From the NCBI GenBank assembly GCA_947095535.1, contig OX352774.1, forward strand, positions 111,851,996-111,915,995: 64,000 bases of DNA, read 5' to 3'. Under the pieces are notes generated by a model. That model saw only the letters and a list, made by a program, of their open reading frames with translations. It made no database searches and was not told where the DNA came from. Both the position numbers and the translations under genes were made by a program. This document shows positions 23,976-34,510 of the stretch, in pieces (within the stretch, counting starts at the first letter, position 1; every line of letters begins with the position of its first letter). Source of the stretch: Poecilobothrus nobilitatus. Its lineage: Eukaryota; Arthropoda; Insecta; Diptera; Dolichopodidae.

Positions 23976-24473
23976 TTATTATAATTATTTCTATAGTACC
24001 TACTTGCATTTAAAATTACTAACTACTAGTATATTAATAGCATTCAACAAAATAAAATTATATAATATTCAGGTTGTCTAAAGGATGTGAATTAGCAAAA
24101 AAAGTATGTATATCTATGTTAGTCAGAAAATATAGTTATATTAGTCTGACTTAAGTAAATAATATAATATAATGTATATAGTGATCACTGATATAAGAAA
24201 ATCTTCAAATATCTACATTTTGCAAAAAAATGACTTTTAATTTCAAACGACCCAATAGATACATTTTAATAAATTTTGGATATAAAATTTGAATATCCGA
24301 TCCAGCTTATTTGACAATTAACTTGAAAAGTTTTAAGAAATTGAATCAAAAAGTAGGTATGTTATATTATAGTCTACAGTAAGAATAACAATAACAAAAA
24401 ATATTAAAATAATAGCAAAAGCAACAAAATATATTCGGTTAACATAATACCTAATAAGTGTTATTAATCAAAA
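23976..24473. other. A+T-rich DNA, nothing recognised
   Basis: Plain A+T-rich sequence between the SINE-like fragment and the hairpin MITE. Confidence 0.35.
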
Positions 24474-24475
24474 TA

Positions 24476-24609
24476 CTGGGTCAAATGCATAAAAATGAGC
24501 TTGAATTCAAATCACACTTTTTCAAACAAAAACTAGATCAGAACTCGTAGATTTTGTTTGAAAAAGTGAGATTTGAGTTGTAACTCAATTTTATGCATTT
24601 TACCAACTG
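24476..24609. mobile_element. short hairpin MITE with TA flanks
   Basis: About 50-bp terminal inverted repeats face each other around a spacer of about 20 bases. The left arm 'tgcataaaaatgagcttg'...'cactttttcaaacaaaa' pairs with the right arm 'ttttgtttgaaaaagtg'...'caattttatgca'. The outermost bases CTGGGTCAAATGCAT / CAGTTGGTAAAATGCAT (right end complemented) are flanked by TA at 24474-24475 and 24610-24611, as expected for a Tc1/mariner-type miniature element. The family name is unknown. Confidence 0.65.
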
Positions 24610-24789
24610 TATTAGTGTAACAAAGAACAGACGCAGATACGAATAAATCTAAGATCAAGAGAGTTTGAAAATTCCCAAACTTAACATAAATAATAGAAAC
24701 ATTTTTTTACATCCCTTAAAGAATAATGTAATGTGCGGCATAGATGACAATTTAAAAAGAATACTTTTAGAATTTAAAGGTACACTCCA

Positions 24790-24960
24790 TAAGAGTTTTC
24801 GGTGAGCGCCACGAAATCCCAAAAAAAAAACAATCCGAAATTCCAAAATCCCCAAAAAAATAAATCTCAAATTCCGAAATGCCAAAATACCAAATTCTAA
24901 AATCCAAAAATGCCAAAACATCCCTAATTCAAAAATTCCAAAATACCAAAATCCCAAAGT
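24790..24960 (+). repeat. degenerate CCAAAAT minisatellite
   Basis: A run of variants of 'ttccaaaatac' and 'atcccaaaa', with period near 7-11 and many interruptions. It opens a minus-strand frame (24655-25014, 119 codons) rich in FGILEF-like repeats that comes from the minisatellite. The complementary form recurs at 25587-25668. Confidence 0.7.
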
Positions 24961-24964
24961 AGTT

Positions 24965-25190
24965 TTGATATTATAGATAGATAGTTTTGAATTTAGAGTT
25001 GGATTCAAAATCAAGATTGCCGCTATTTCCAGAATATGTATATTAATATTATGTAAATGCCAGATTCTGAATTAGGAGATATTTTAAAGTTGGATTCAAA
25101 ATCAAGATTGCCTCTTTTTCCAGAATATGTATATATCTATATGCCAGATTCAAATTAGGAGGGATTTTTTAGTTGGTTACAAAATCAGCA
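24965..25190 (+). repeat. imperfect tandem repeat, two to three units of about 85-100 bp
   Basis: 'agttggattcaaaatcaaga', 'ttgcc', 'tttccagaatatgtatat' and 'atgccagattc' occur in the same order in units beginning near 24999 and 25092, with a partial third unit near 25146-25190. No known family. Confidence 0.6.
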
Positions 25191-25586
25191 CGTTCTAGTA
25201 AATTTTGGCGCGAGTTTTAGCAGATAGTCCCCATTATATTTTTATATATTTTTATATATAGCAGCCCTTATATTTTTCTTTTCAAATCATCATTTCAAAA
25301 ATAAATAATTTTCATTCAAGATTTTTTTTGTTCCTGATTTTTTTTTCAGGATATGATGGGGCACGTCTCGAATACCAAAAAATTTAGAAAAAAATTATTG
25401 TTGAAGAGTGTACAAAAGCAAATTTAAAAAATTAAAAACGTTGAAATCTGGAATAAAATCTTGAATTCAGAATTTTTCTTTTTTGTTGAAATTTTTTTTT
25501 CTACAATTTTTGCTATCAATATTTGATTTACATTAAATCGACCCACATCTGAAGTAAAAAACTTCCAAACGAATTATCAAAACGAA
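25191..25586. other. A+T-rich spacer between opposed minisatellites
   Basis: It contains TATATTTTTATATA words near 25228-25262 and poly-T. No gene was noticed. Confidence 0.35.
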
Positions 25587-25668
25587 AGTGGTTTGGGATT
25601 TTGGTATTTGGGATTTTAGAATTTTGTGATTTTGGTATTTTGGTATTTGGGATTTGGGTAGTATCTTT
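25587..25668 (-). repeat. degenerate minisatellite, inverted relative to 24.8 kb
   Basis: Repeated 'tttgggattttggtat' variants on the plus strand, the reverse complement of the CCAAAAT family at 24.79-24.96 kb. The minus-strand 65-codon frame here (25533-25730), with IPKSQ/ILKSQ-like repeats, is explained by it. Confidence 0.7.
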
Positions 25669-26427
25669 TTTGACAACTTAGCAGCAATCTTCTGAATTAA
25701 AAGATCTTTGTACAAATTAAATTTTGACATTTATTCAAATACAATATTTTCCATTAGGTATCACTCATATACAATTATTTTGAACAAAAATTTAAAAAAA
25801 CTAAAAATATTTAGGCTTCTTAAACTTCTGTTAAAAAATTGCTTTTATATTTATACCTATTTACCATATTATCTAGTTGAACCATAATCAAATACACTTC
25901 AGACTGAATCAAAAAATAAGAAAATGTTTAAAAAAAATAAAATTTTCTATTTGAAATTAAAACTTTTACAAATATTTGCATACATACGTTCACCCAATCT
26001 TTCAATTAAAATGGTATTAGTACCAAAGAAGTTAAATAAAAACTTTTTCGTAAAAGATAGTTTTTTGAGATATTTTCCAATAGATTTTTTGTTTTATTGA
26101 AATGGTCTTACAAATAGTTATATCTATGTATTAGGTATATAATCTTATATACAGAATAAATGTAATTCATGTATTTTTGTATATATTACCACTAACCAGT
26201 AACCACAATGTGTAAACTACTTTTGGTAGAAACCATTTTTTTCTTTCTTTTAATTTTTGGAATTGTATTCTTATTTTTGAAATTCTGTGTTAATCCTTTT
26301 TAAGGATTATTTATTTATTTTTTTTTTGTAACACCCACATATTATATGTATAGTTACATAAAAATGGAAATATTTTATTTAACCGAAGAAATATCCTTAG
26401 AACATTCTAAAAAAGGATAAAAAAAAA
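25669..26427. other. A+T-rich DNA, nothing recognised
   Basis: No gene, repeat core or inverted terminus was noticed. Confidence 0.35.
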
Positions 26428-26735
26428 GTAAAGACGCACTCGTTTTCATATTGTAAAGTTAAAATTAAATTAGGAAAGTTTTTGATCTTAGGTATTTTTA
26501 TAATCGTATGAACTATATTCAAGGGTATAATAAATTTGCCTTTACCTTTGTGACATCTTAAAGGAGTCGACCTATATATAGTGTCAAACGTATGGATCGG
26601 CTCAGAATTGAATTCTCCGTCCGCCAGTCTGTTCGCAAGATAACTCAAAAAAAAAAATTAAAAACGCACTCATTTTCATATTGAAAAGCTAAAATTAAGT
26701 AGGAAAGTTTTTGATCTTAGGTATTTTTAAAATAA
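26428..26735 (+). repeat. direct repeat of about 75 bp bracketing a DINE 3' end
   Basis: 'gcactcgttttcatattg' to 'gtttttgatcttaggtattt' at about 26428-26502 recurs as 'gcactcattttcatattg' to the same ending at about 26657-26732. The hairpin, core and GTCC segment of element B4 lie between the two copies. The second copy replaces the sequence normally found next to the microsatellite. Confidence 0.75.
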
Positions 26736-27541
26736 ATAATAACTCAGTATCTATTGAAGCTAGGTATTTGAAATTTTGAAAAATGGTGTTAAGTTAGAAG
26801 CCAACAACATCTGTGAAATTTAGTTGCCCTGGTGTGACAGATTAGAGTAGCTGCCATATAACTTCTCTTTTTAAATAAAAATAACTCAGTGTCTATTGAA
26901 ACTAGGTATCAGAAATTTAGTGAGGAGGTGTCGAGTTACATGCCAACAATTTTTATAAAATTTGGTTGGTCTATAGCAGTCGGTTCAGAGTTTTTGTACC
27001 TCTTGGAACTTAATAAACCTAGGCTTCTAAAATTTTGCAAATGATGATCAAGTTTTATGGCAACAACTTCTACAAAATTTGGTTGTGCTGGTGCAACAAG
27101 TTCGGGTAGCTGCCATACAACTTCTCTTTTCAAATGAAAATAATACTCAGTGTCTATTGAAGCTAGATATCTCAAATTTTGTAAAAAGATGTCAAATTGC
27201 ATGCTAACAACTTCTGTAAAATTTGGTTTGGCTAGAGCAGTAGATTCAGGCTTCTTGCACCTCTTGGGTCTTTATGAAGCTAAGTGTCTGAAATCTTACA
27301 AAAGATGATTAAAGTTTAGGGCGGTAGCTGCTGTAAAATTTGTTTGTGCTGGTGCAATAAATTTGTGTAGCTATGATACAACTCCACAAATTTCATAAAT
27401 ATATCTCGGTAGTTAACGCCGGTACTAAAACATGTGCAATTTTATAAAAGATGATAAAGTTTTGTAGAAACAGGATATATTACGTTCATACTGGTATCCC
27501 AGAATTGACACATTCTACTCTACTGCACTCTTCCTTGTTTT
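26499..27541 (-). mobile_element. DINE-like subfamily B element (copy B4), rearranged near its 3' end
   Basis: The minus-strand 3' end at the left has a decayed hairpin (TATAATCG... GGGTATA near 26499-26530), core 'tatggatcggctcagaattg' and a short GTCCGTCCG block near 26617. After the inserted direct repeat come body units ('aggtgtcgagttacatgcca', 'gttcgggtagctgcc') and the 5' end, complement of AACAAGGAAGAGTGCAG, at about 27523-27541. The frames at 26397-26648 and 26936-27202 are repeat by-products. Confidence 0.78.
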
Positions 27542-28483
27542 ATATTAAATTTACCAAATTACAGGCAGAATGACAAATATCAGAGTTTTTAAATGGAAAA
27601 ATTTCTCTAAAAAGTTAATAATATAAGTTTAAGTTTTGAGGTAGAAAAGTTTTTAAAAGGCAAAAAAAAATAAAATCGAAATATGGCTAACCATTTTTGT
27701 TTTTAATTTTTATTTAGTTTAAGAGTTTTAATTATAAGTTAAATTTATGTAAATATCAATATTAGTTGAGTTTCACTAAAATTTCAAAATTTAATAACAG
27801 TATTTTAAAATACTAACCTGCAAAAACAGATTCTGTATTTTAATTTATAAAATCAAAGAAATTCCGAATCATTTGAGATTTTCATATTATTCCAAAACTC
27901 GACTAATAGAATTTTTACCATTAAGTCATTTTATGTAGATTATAAAAAATGACAAATGGACGCACGAATGGACGCACAGATAGAAGAAAATTAATAAAGA
28001 AATTTTTTGATTTTAAAATTTTTGAAAATTTTGTAAAAATTAAAATAGAAATTAATATTTTATTTATCAAATATTTAGAAAATAACATAAGAAAAAGGAC
28101 ACTAATTTAGAATTTTTCTGAAATTTAGAACATCTTATAGGGTTGAGCACTTTAAATTCTATAGCATTTATTTTAGTAAGTAAATTTAAGTTATGTTAAA
28201 CTGTTATAAGTAAATTTTAGATTCAAAATGTGTTTGTAACAATAATATATAAATATAACAGGTATTATAACCCACAATATTACGGTAAAGAATATATCCT
28301 TTAGGTACAGGAAGGATAAATAATTATAGACAAAAATGGCGAATATCTCTTAACTGTATTATATAACTATTATAATTGTAAAAGAATATCAAAATTTAAG
28401 CAACTTTTAGGAGTTCTTAAGCAAAACAAAAGGACATTTAATAATCTAATTTGAAATTCCACTTTTTGATTGTTACCTATTTT
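27542..28483. other. A+T-rich DNA with a short dispersed inverted repeat
   Basis: 27920-27957 ('cattttatgtagattat' in its centre) recurs in inverted form at 29185-29223 on the other side of element B5. 'ggacgcacgaatggacgcac' near 27958 is a small direct repeat. No gene was noticed. Confidence 0.45.
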
Positions 28484-28914
28484 TATACCTTTACGAACTT
28501 ATTTCTCTGGGTATAATAAATTTGCCATTACGTTTATTGACACCTTAAAAGAAACGGGATAGATATGGAAAAGTAATTTGAAATTTTGTGAAAAAAAAAT
28601 CAAGTTTGTTTGTTGACAATAATTTCTGTGAAATTTGATTGCTCTAGCCTCATAGCCAGTAAGCTTGGGTAGCTGCCGTACAACTTCTCTTTTCTTATAT
28701 GAAATGCAGATTCTATCGAAATAAGTAAGCTTTGTGAAAAGATGTTATGTCCTATACTAATGACTTCTTAAAAATTTAGTTAGTTTAGAGCAATGATGTC
28801 GAGCTTTCGTACACATACAAAATTTACATAAATATATTTCGGTACTTAATTAACTCAGATATCTGATAAATTTTTACAGGTATCGTAGAGTTGACTTAAT
28901 TCACTGTTCTTCGG
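28484..28914 (-). mobile_element. DINE-like subfamily B element, internally deleted (copy B5)
   Basis: The left (3') end has TATACCT 28484-28490 facing GGGTATA 28509-28515, with 'aataaatttgccattacgtt' next to it as in B1. The microsatellite is lost and only a short body remains. The right end 'gttgacttaattcactgttc' leads to the complement of a degraded AACGAGGAAG near 28903-28914. Confidence 0.65.
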
Positions 28915-29651
28915 TTTAATACAAACTCAATTTTTTCTTTTACGGTTTTTTTTTAGTTGCTTTAATTTTCACATAATTTTATCTCTTAAAAAATCTCCAA
29001 AAAGGAATTTATAATTTTATGGATAAAATTTTGAAAACTGATTCAAAAAGTGTATTTCGTAGTTGGTATTGGGTACAAATAGATAAAAATTGAAAAAAAA
29101 AAATTGTTATTACAGATAATCATTGAAAAATTGTGTTTGTATCTTAAAGAGTATTGTTGAAAGCTCCTTTTAATTACACTTACCAATTGTCATTTTTTAT
29201 AATCTACATAAAATCACTTAATTGTATTAATTAAAATACACATTTATTCATTTATTTTTAAATAATAATTATTAGGTAGGTAACGTTTTATCAAATTTTG
29301 CCGCAATATAAAATTTTTATTTTTCTACATACTTTTAGTTTCAAATATTTATTTTAATATTATATTTAGGTACTAATGTTTTATTAATGATAAAAACAAT
29401 TAACAAAAACAAACCCATTTTTTCTAATATTGTGTTAGTGGTGGCAGGATGAAAAGTCCCATAGTGAAAAGCCTTTTTGGGAATTTTGAGTTATCTCTTG
29501 TGCTACAAAAGTCGCAAAAAAAAATGGTCAGACGTTTCATGAAGCTTTTGACTCATAAGTCCCAACGGTAATATTTTGTTTCTTCCAAATTATTAAAACG
29601 AATATTAGGTATGCATAAAAAATTTTGAGAAGCCGGTTTTTAGTCAAATAT
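28915..29651. other. A+T-rich DNA
   Basis: It includes the inverted partner (29185-29223) of the 38-bp sequence at 27.92 kb. From 29440 to 29600 it is somewhat more G+C-rich ('gtggtggcaggatgaaaagt') without an open frame or known repeat. Confidence 0.35.
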
Positions 29652-29768
29652 TCAGGATAAGTCGTAAAGGGAAATTATTATAACGACTTGTTTGGAATTC
29701 GAATCCACACTCCCTTGGTGCTTACAACGTATTTCATACGCTCCTACCTATTAGGCAATCGAGATCCC
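29652..29768 (-). mobile_element. tRNA-derived SINE, family 1, head fragment
   Basis: Complemented, it reads GGGATCTCGATTGCCTAATAGGTAGGAG (decayed A box), then GGATTCGAATTCC (B box) and 'gtcgtta...' at the start of the body. The rest of the body and the tail are absent, so this is an old, truncated copy. Confidence 0.75.
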
Positions 29769-31218
29769 TAGAAAAAGTTCTATAGTCGTACTTATGAAAT
29801 TAAAGTCATATCCTTTTTCCTTAATATCTTTATATCTATTTATAACATATCTATAATATATACGTACATGAAAGATTCTGAAACATGAGCGATTTTATAG
29901 TTGGTTATAAAAGTAGTGAACTCATTTTATTTAGTCAAAAGTACCATTAAGAATAATCTAGAAGCCCTATTGAGGTTAATCAAAAGTCTCAGTAGGACTT
30001 TTAGTTATATGACTTTTGGCCTTGCATTTTAATACAATCCGAAATTTCAATATAACTTTTTAAACAATTTAAACTCTTTTTCTCTAGTATGTCATCAAAA
30101 AATTTTCGTATAAAAAGAGCTTCATTCTATCTATGAATGATTTTTGCAGTTTCCGTTTTTTTGTTACAATTTATTTTTTACTCTTAATATTTTTATTTCT
30201 CATTTACTGTCATTTAAATTAAATGTTTTTTCTTAGAATAAAAAATCATTGTTTTAGTTTTTTATGTTAAACAAAGAAGTGAAAAAAAAAAAAACAAACA
30301 TGTTTTTTATATGAAACATCAAATATTTTAATTATAAAAAAAAAAATCTATAAAAAACAAAATCAAAACTAAAAAAATTTAAATTTTATTGCACAAAAAA
30401 CTTTAATTTTATTGTTATGAATAAAAATATAAAAACAGAAAAGTAAAGAGAAATCAAATTAAAATTAGTGTTTGGTCTTTAGCTTCGCCTTTTTTTTGAA
30501 GCTTTTTATTATTTATCTTTAAATGAAATTTTCGCTCCCTTTTTTGTTCGTACATTTTTTTTTTGAAGTAGAACTCTTTTTTTACGGCCTTTTCTTTGGT
30601 CTTTTTTTTTTTTTTTTTTTGCATATTCTTGATAATTTAATCATAAATTTTATTGGAATAGAGGGAAAATGCATATAAATGGTTATTTTTCATTCCAAAA
30701 GAAATAAAAAACATTACATAAATTTTAAATTATTGGTAAAAACATCCGTTACATAAGTTAATGTTTTTGTTTTTAAAAATATTTTTATATTTGGATAAAA
30801 TTTACATTCAGTGTTGTATTTTAAAAATTTGCATTTTCAAAATGTAATTTTTCCTGATTTTAAGTTTTTAGAAGTGAACAAAAAAATATAATAGCAAAAT
30901 TTCAGTTCAAAAGGATTTTGTTTTAAAAAAAGAGTTTTTTGGTAAAAAAAAAAAATTCACTTTAAAAATAAGTTATTTATTTAAAAATGAGTTAAGATTT
31001 TATTTAATTGTTGAAAATAAATGAATTGTGGAGTACATAGTGCTAATTACTACCACATTATGTTTTATCCGAATTTTATTAACAAGCTAGGAAGAAAACT
31101 ACTCTTCTTTTACGAAACACCGAAGTCGAAACACTTAAGGTATTAAAAAAGTTAAGGATTCCTATACATATTCTTGATAAATTTGCCCAACGTGTATGAA
31201 TAAACCAAACTATAGTTA
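29769..31218. other. A+T-rich DNA with opposed A-rich and T-rich tracts
   Basis: 29930-30030 has scattered 'aaaagt' words without a clear repeat. 30270-30470 is A-rich and 30480-30660 T-rich, including an unbroken T tract at about 30602-30620. No gene was noticed. Confidence 0.4.
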
Positions 31219-31630
31219 AAACGAGGAAGAATACTGTTGCCTTTGTCAACTCTTAGATACCCGTACGAACCGTTAGTATTTTCATAGTCTATTACTCTGC
31301 TTATATTAATATTTTTTTAATTTTTTAGTATTTTAAAATAATTTGAAATCGGCGAGCTACCCGAACTTTAAATATAGACATAGACATAAAAATTAAAGCT
31401 CCAGTAATATATTTTTACGTGTGTTACCGGTTTTTCTTAATTATAAAAGGTTCCGGAGTTACAGCCCCTCAAAATTCCAGAAAAGTGTTATTTTCACATA
31501 TTTTCTTATTACCTTAAATTTTATTTTTTAAATTTTCAAATTTTTGTGCAAGTCACAATTCTAAACAGTTTGTATTGTGTTGTGGAAATGTGCGCTTTTA
31601 AAAACCGTTGGTTTACTTTCTAACTTGTTA
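31219..31630. mobile_element. DINE-like subfamily A element with inverted body (short composite)
   Basis: 31220-31345 is a plus-strand A 5' end (AACGAGGAAGAATACTG, then GATACCCGTACGAACC). From about 31370 the sequence becomes the reverse complement of the A4 body at about 58.29-58.55 kb: 'taaagctccagtaatatatt', 'gttccggagttacagcccct', 'aaaccgttggttt'. The 3' hairpin is missing. The same inverted-body arrangement occurs at 20.3-21.3 kb. Confidence 0.7.
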
Positions 31631-32653
31631 AATTATGAAGTCAACAAACACAATTTTACTAAATTTTTTTTTTTGACAAAAACTCCTTTTTCATAAGGCC
31701 TTTTTCATAAGGCCGATTTTGAAAAAGTAATTTTTTTATTTAATTTTTTGGATTGGGTATAAAATTTAAAATCTCAAAATACAAATTCTCAAATAGAACA
31801 TTCCAAATTACAAAATACCATAATCCAAAGTTTCAAAATCTGATTCTTGCTTATTAAATACTGCTCACCAATTTCCTGAAATAATCAAACAAAAATTAAA
31901 TTGAAAATAAAGCGTGAAAAATAATCTTTACTACTTAAATGAAATTTGAATTAAAGTTGAAAATTATTTATTTTCGAAACTTTTATGATGAACTACAAAA
32001 ATTTTACTAAATTAAAATTCCGCATATATACATATTCATATATAGATACATATCCTGGAAAGAGCGTATAATGCCGAACAAACGATAAAGTAATTTTGTA
32101 ACAAACGATAAAGTAATTATAGCAATTAAAAATTTTATGTAATCAGTATGCAATAAAGAGCTGATTTTGCAACGAACTCTACATTTCATTTTAATTATTT
32201 TTTTCGAAATTGAAAACAAACGACCAAGAGAGGAATTTACAAATAGAGCGATTTTTTAAATAGAGATTTAAAAGAGAGAGAGTTTAAAAAATGCGATCTT
32301 TCAAAAAACTGAATTTCGAAATAATGCGGTAATAGCGCTACCGCAATTTTGCAGTTATAATAACGAAAGATATATTAATTTATTATAAAAGTTATAAAGA
32401 AAAAAAACCACTAGATAATATGTAGTGTTTTTTTAGATCACTTTTATACAGTGAACAGAATTGGTGGTGTATGTGGGATTTTCCGGAATTCAGTCGACGA
32501 TTTTGAAAGTATTTATCAACCAAATAGATAACCGATTTGCTCAAAATTGCCCAAAAATTGAGAATGAAAAATGACCCAAAAAGACTGTCATATTTTTGGC
32601 CATTTTTCAGTTTTATTTGGGTGATTTTGTATTTTAAATGTTGGGAATTTTTT
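31631..32653. other. A+T-rich DNA with a weak CCAAAAT-like tract
   Basis: 31764-31850 shows 'ctcaaaatac', 'ttccaaattac' and 'atccaaagtttc' words resembling the 24.8 kb minisatellite. A near-perfect duplication 'acaaacgataaagtaatt' lies at about 32083-32119, and 'ttcataaggcc' is repeated near 31691-31713. No gene. Confidence 0.4.
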
Positions 32654-32661
32654 CATTATGA

Positions 32662-32847
32662 AAATTAATTTTTTTTTTTTTTAGTACATTTTCGTGCAAT
32701 ATAAATGTAACAATTAACAGTTCAGGCGTGGCTGTACATGTCGTAAGGTGGAATTACTCTTACGAAGTGTGTGGGATTCGAAACCACACTCCCTCGGTGT
32801 TTACAGCGTATTTTACATGCTCTTACGCACTTGGTTACCGAGGCTCC
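32662..32847 (-). mobile_element. tRNA-derived SINE, family 1, with target-site duplication
   Basis: Complemented, it reads GGGAGCCTCGGTAACC, A box 'aagtgcgtaagagcatgt', B box GGTTTCGAATCCC, the body including 'gccacgcctgaactg' and a tail ending in A residues. 'cattatga' is repeated at 32654-32661 and 32848-32855. Confidence 0.85.
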
Positions 32848-32855
32848 CATTATGA

Positions 32856-34510
32856 TGGAAAGCCTAAAATATTATAAATGAAAATATCCTAAAATAATTT
32901 TTAAGGTAAATTTTCATTTTTCTCAAAAGATACACAAAATATACACAATAAAATTATTTTATTATTAATAATAAGACCCTGTATCATAAAATTGAATGTT
33001 ATAAGTACGAAAAGCAAAAATAACATAGATACACAATCAAAATCTGACATCCCGAGTTTGTATAGAAACCTGTTTACATAATCATGCTTTAGTATTGATT
33101 TTATAGTTGAATTTGCCCTTTTACAAGGAAAACATATATATATATATAAATCTGTAAAAGGAAAGATTCGCAGTCAAATATTAGTGTAGCAGCCAGATCA
33201 GAAAATTTTAATTGCCCAGTTTGTTGCCACAAAGTAGATGAAACCAAGCAAGGTATTTGTAAAATTGTAATAAATAAAATAAATTCAAATTTTTGGCGAT
33301 TTGGTTTTTGCGCACAACCATGGATGACACTATGACAGCCTACTTAGATAATTAAATTAATACACTAAGATTTAAAGATAATTTTTAAAAAATTTTAAAA
33401 AGTGTCATTCAATAGTTTTAATAAAATTGAACTTTTTTATATTTGCAGAATTTTTTTTTCAAGTCATTTCCTAATTGTATTTTGTTTTTTTTTGATTTTT
33501 TAAATAAAATCCTAATTTGATTTAAATGTCAAATTTTTCCATAAAACCGTGTATTTTTTTTTTTTTACATCTCTTTATTTCACTTGAATTAACACATTAT
33601 GAGTATCATCTTCATTTATAAAGAATTTTCGTTATTTTCGTTACTTTATGTACCTATGTATGTATATGTATTATATATACATCATGTATACCTATATGTA
33701 ACTACATATTTTTGATAACTTCATTGTATTGGCATTTAATAATAATTTCCATTATCATAAAATACCATTATACATATTTAGCTTTCAACTGAAAGTTCAG
33801 TTTTTCTTAACCTGAGATTTTCAATTTATTTTTATACAAAACGATGAAATGAAGTGAAAAAAATTTGCTTACAAAATCAAAATTTTTTTTTTTTGTAACT
33901 TGTGAATTCTTTCTAAAATACAAATTGAAACAGCAAAAAATAATAATAAATAAAAACAAAAAGTTAAGTATTTGGCATCCAGAACTCAGGGGGCCATGAA
34001 ATTTATTAATACAATTGATTTACGTTTTAAAGAAAAAAAAAAAAAACGACTTAAATTGAAAAGTAAAAGAAAGCTAAAAAAAAAACAAAAAATAAAAAAA
34101 CAAGAAAATTGTTAATAAATGAAAACAAAAAAACAGAATTATATTTTTCTCATGAAAAATATTTTATTAAATTTGCACAATGGAAGCACTAAACAAATAT
34201 AAGATAGTACATAAAAAAATGAAAAAAAAAGATGACAACAATAAGAACAATTTATGTAATATAATAATATTATAACTTTTTTCGTTAAATTTTTTAGAGG
34301 AATACACCAAAGTATTAGTGGTAAAAATTTTAGATTTAATTTAGTATTTTTATCGGATATTGAATAAAGTATCTATACATTTATATTTACATATAATAAA
34401 AATGTTTATTTACTATATAGTATAAATAATTTCTTCATACAATTTTTGATTTTAAAATGTATGCAGATTCGTTCAAATATTGGGCGATCTCTTTTTACTA
34501 TACCTATTTT
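32856..34510. other. A+T-rich DNA with A-rich tract and TA runs
   Basis: TA dinucleotide runs lie near 33133-33150 and an A-rich tract at about 34029-34140. One coding-like stretch (33174-33252) is listed separately. Otherwise nothing was noticed. Confidence 0.35.
33174..33252 (+). other. coding-like stretch, possible small exon
   Basis: An open frame spans about 33151-33340. Its centre has balanced amino acid composition with a Cys/His cluster (NCPVCCHKVDE). It is preceded by CAG at 33171-33173 and followed by CAAG|GTATTT at 33253, a fair 5' splice site. The upstream sequence is not pyrimidine-rich, which weakens the acceptor. No family was recognised. Chance is the leading alternative. Confidence 0.12.

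Noticed and set aside
24655..25014. 119-codon minus-strand open frame with F/G/I/L/E repeats
   Set aside because: The repeats are the translation of a degenerate CCAAAAT minisatellite. There is no start context, domain or conservation evidence.
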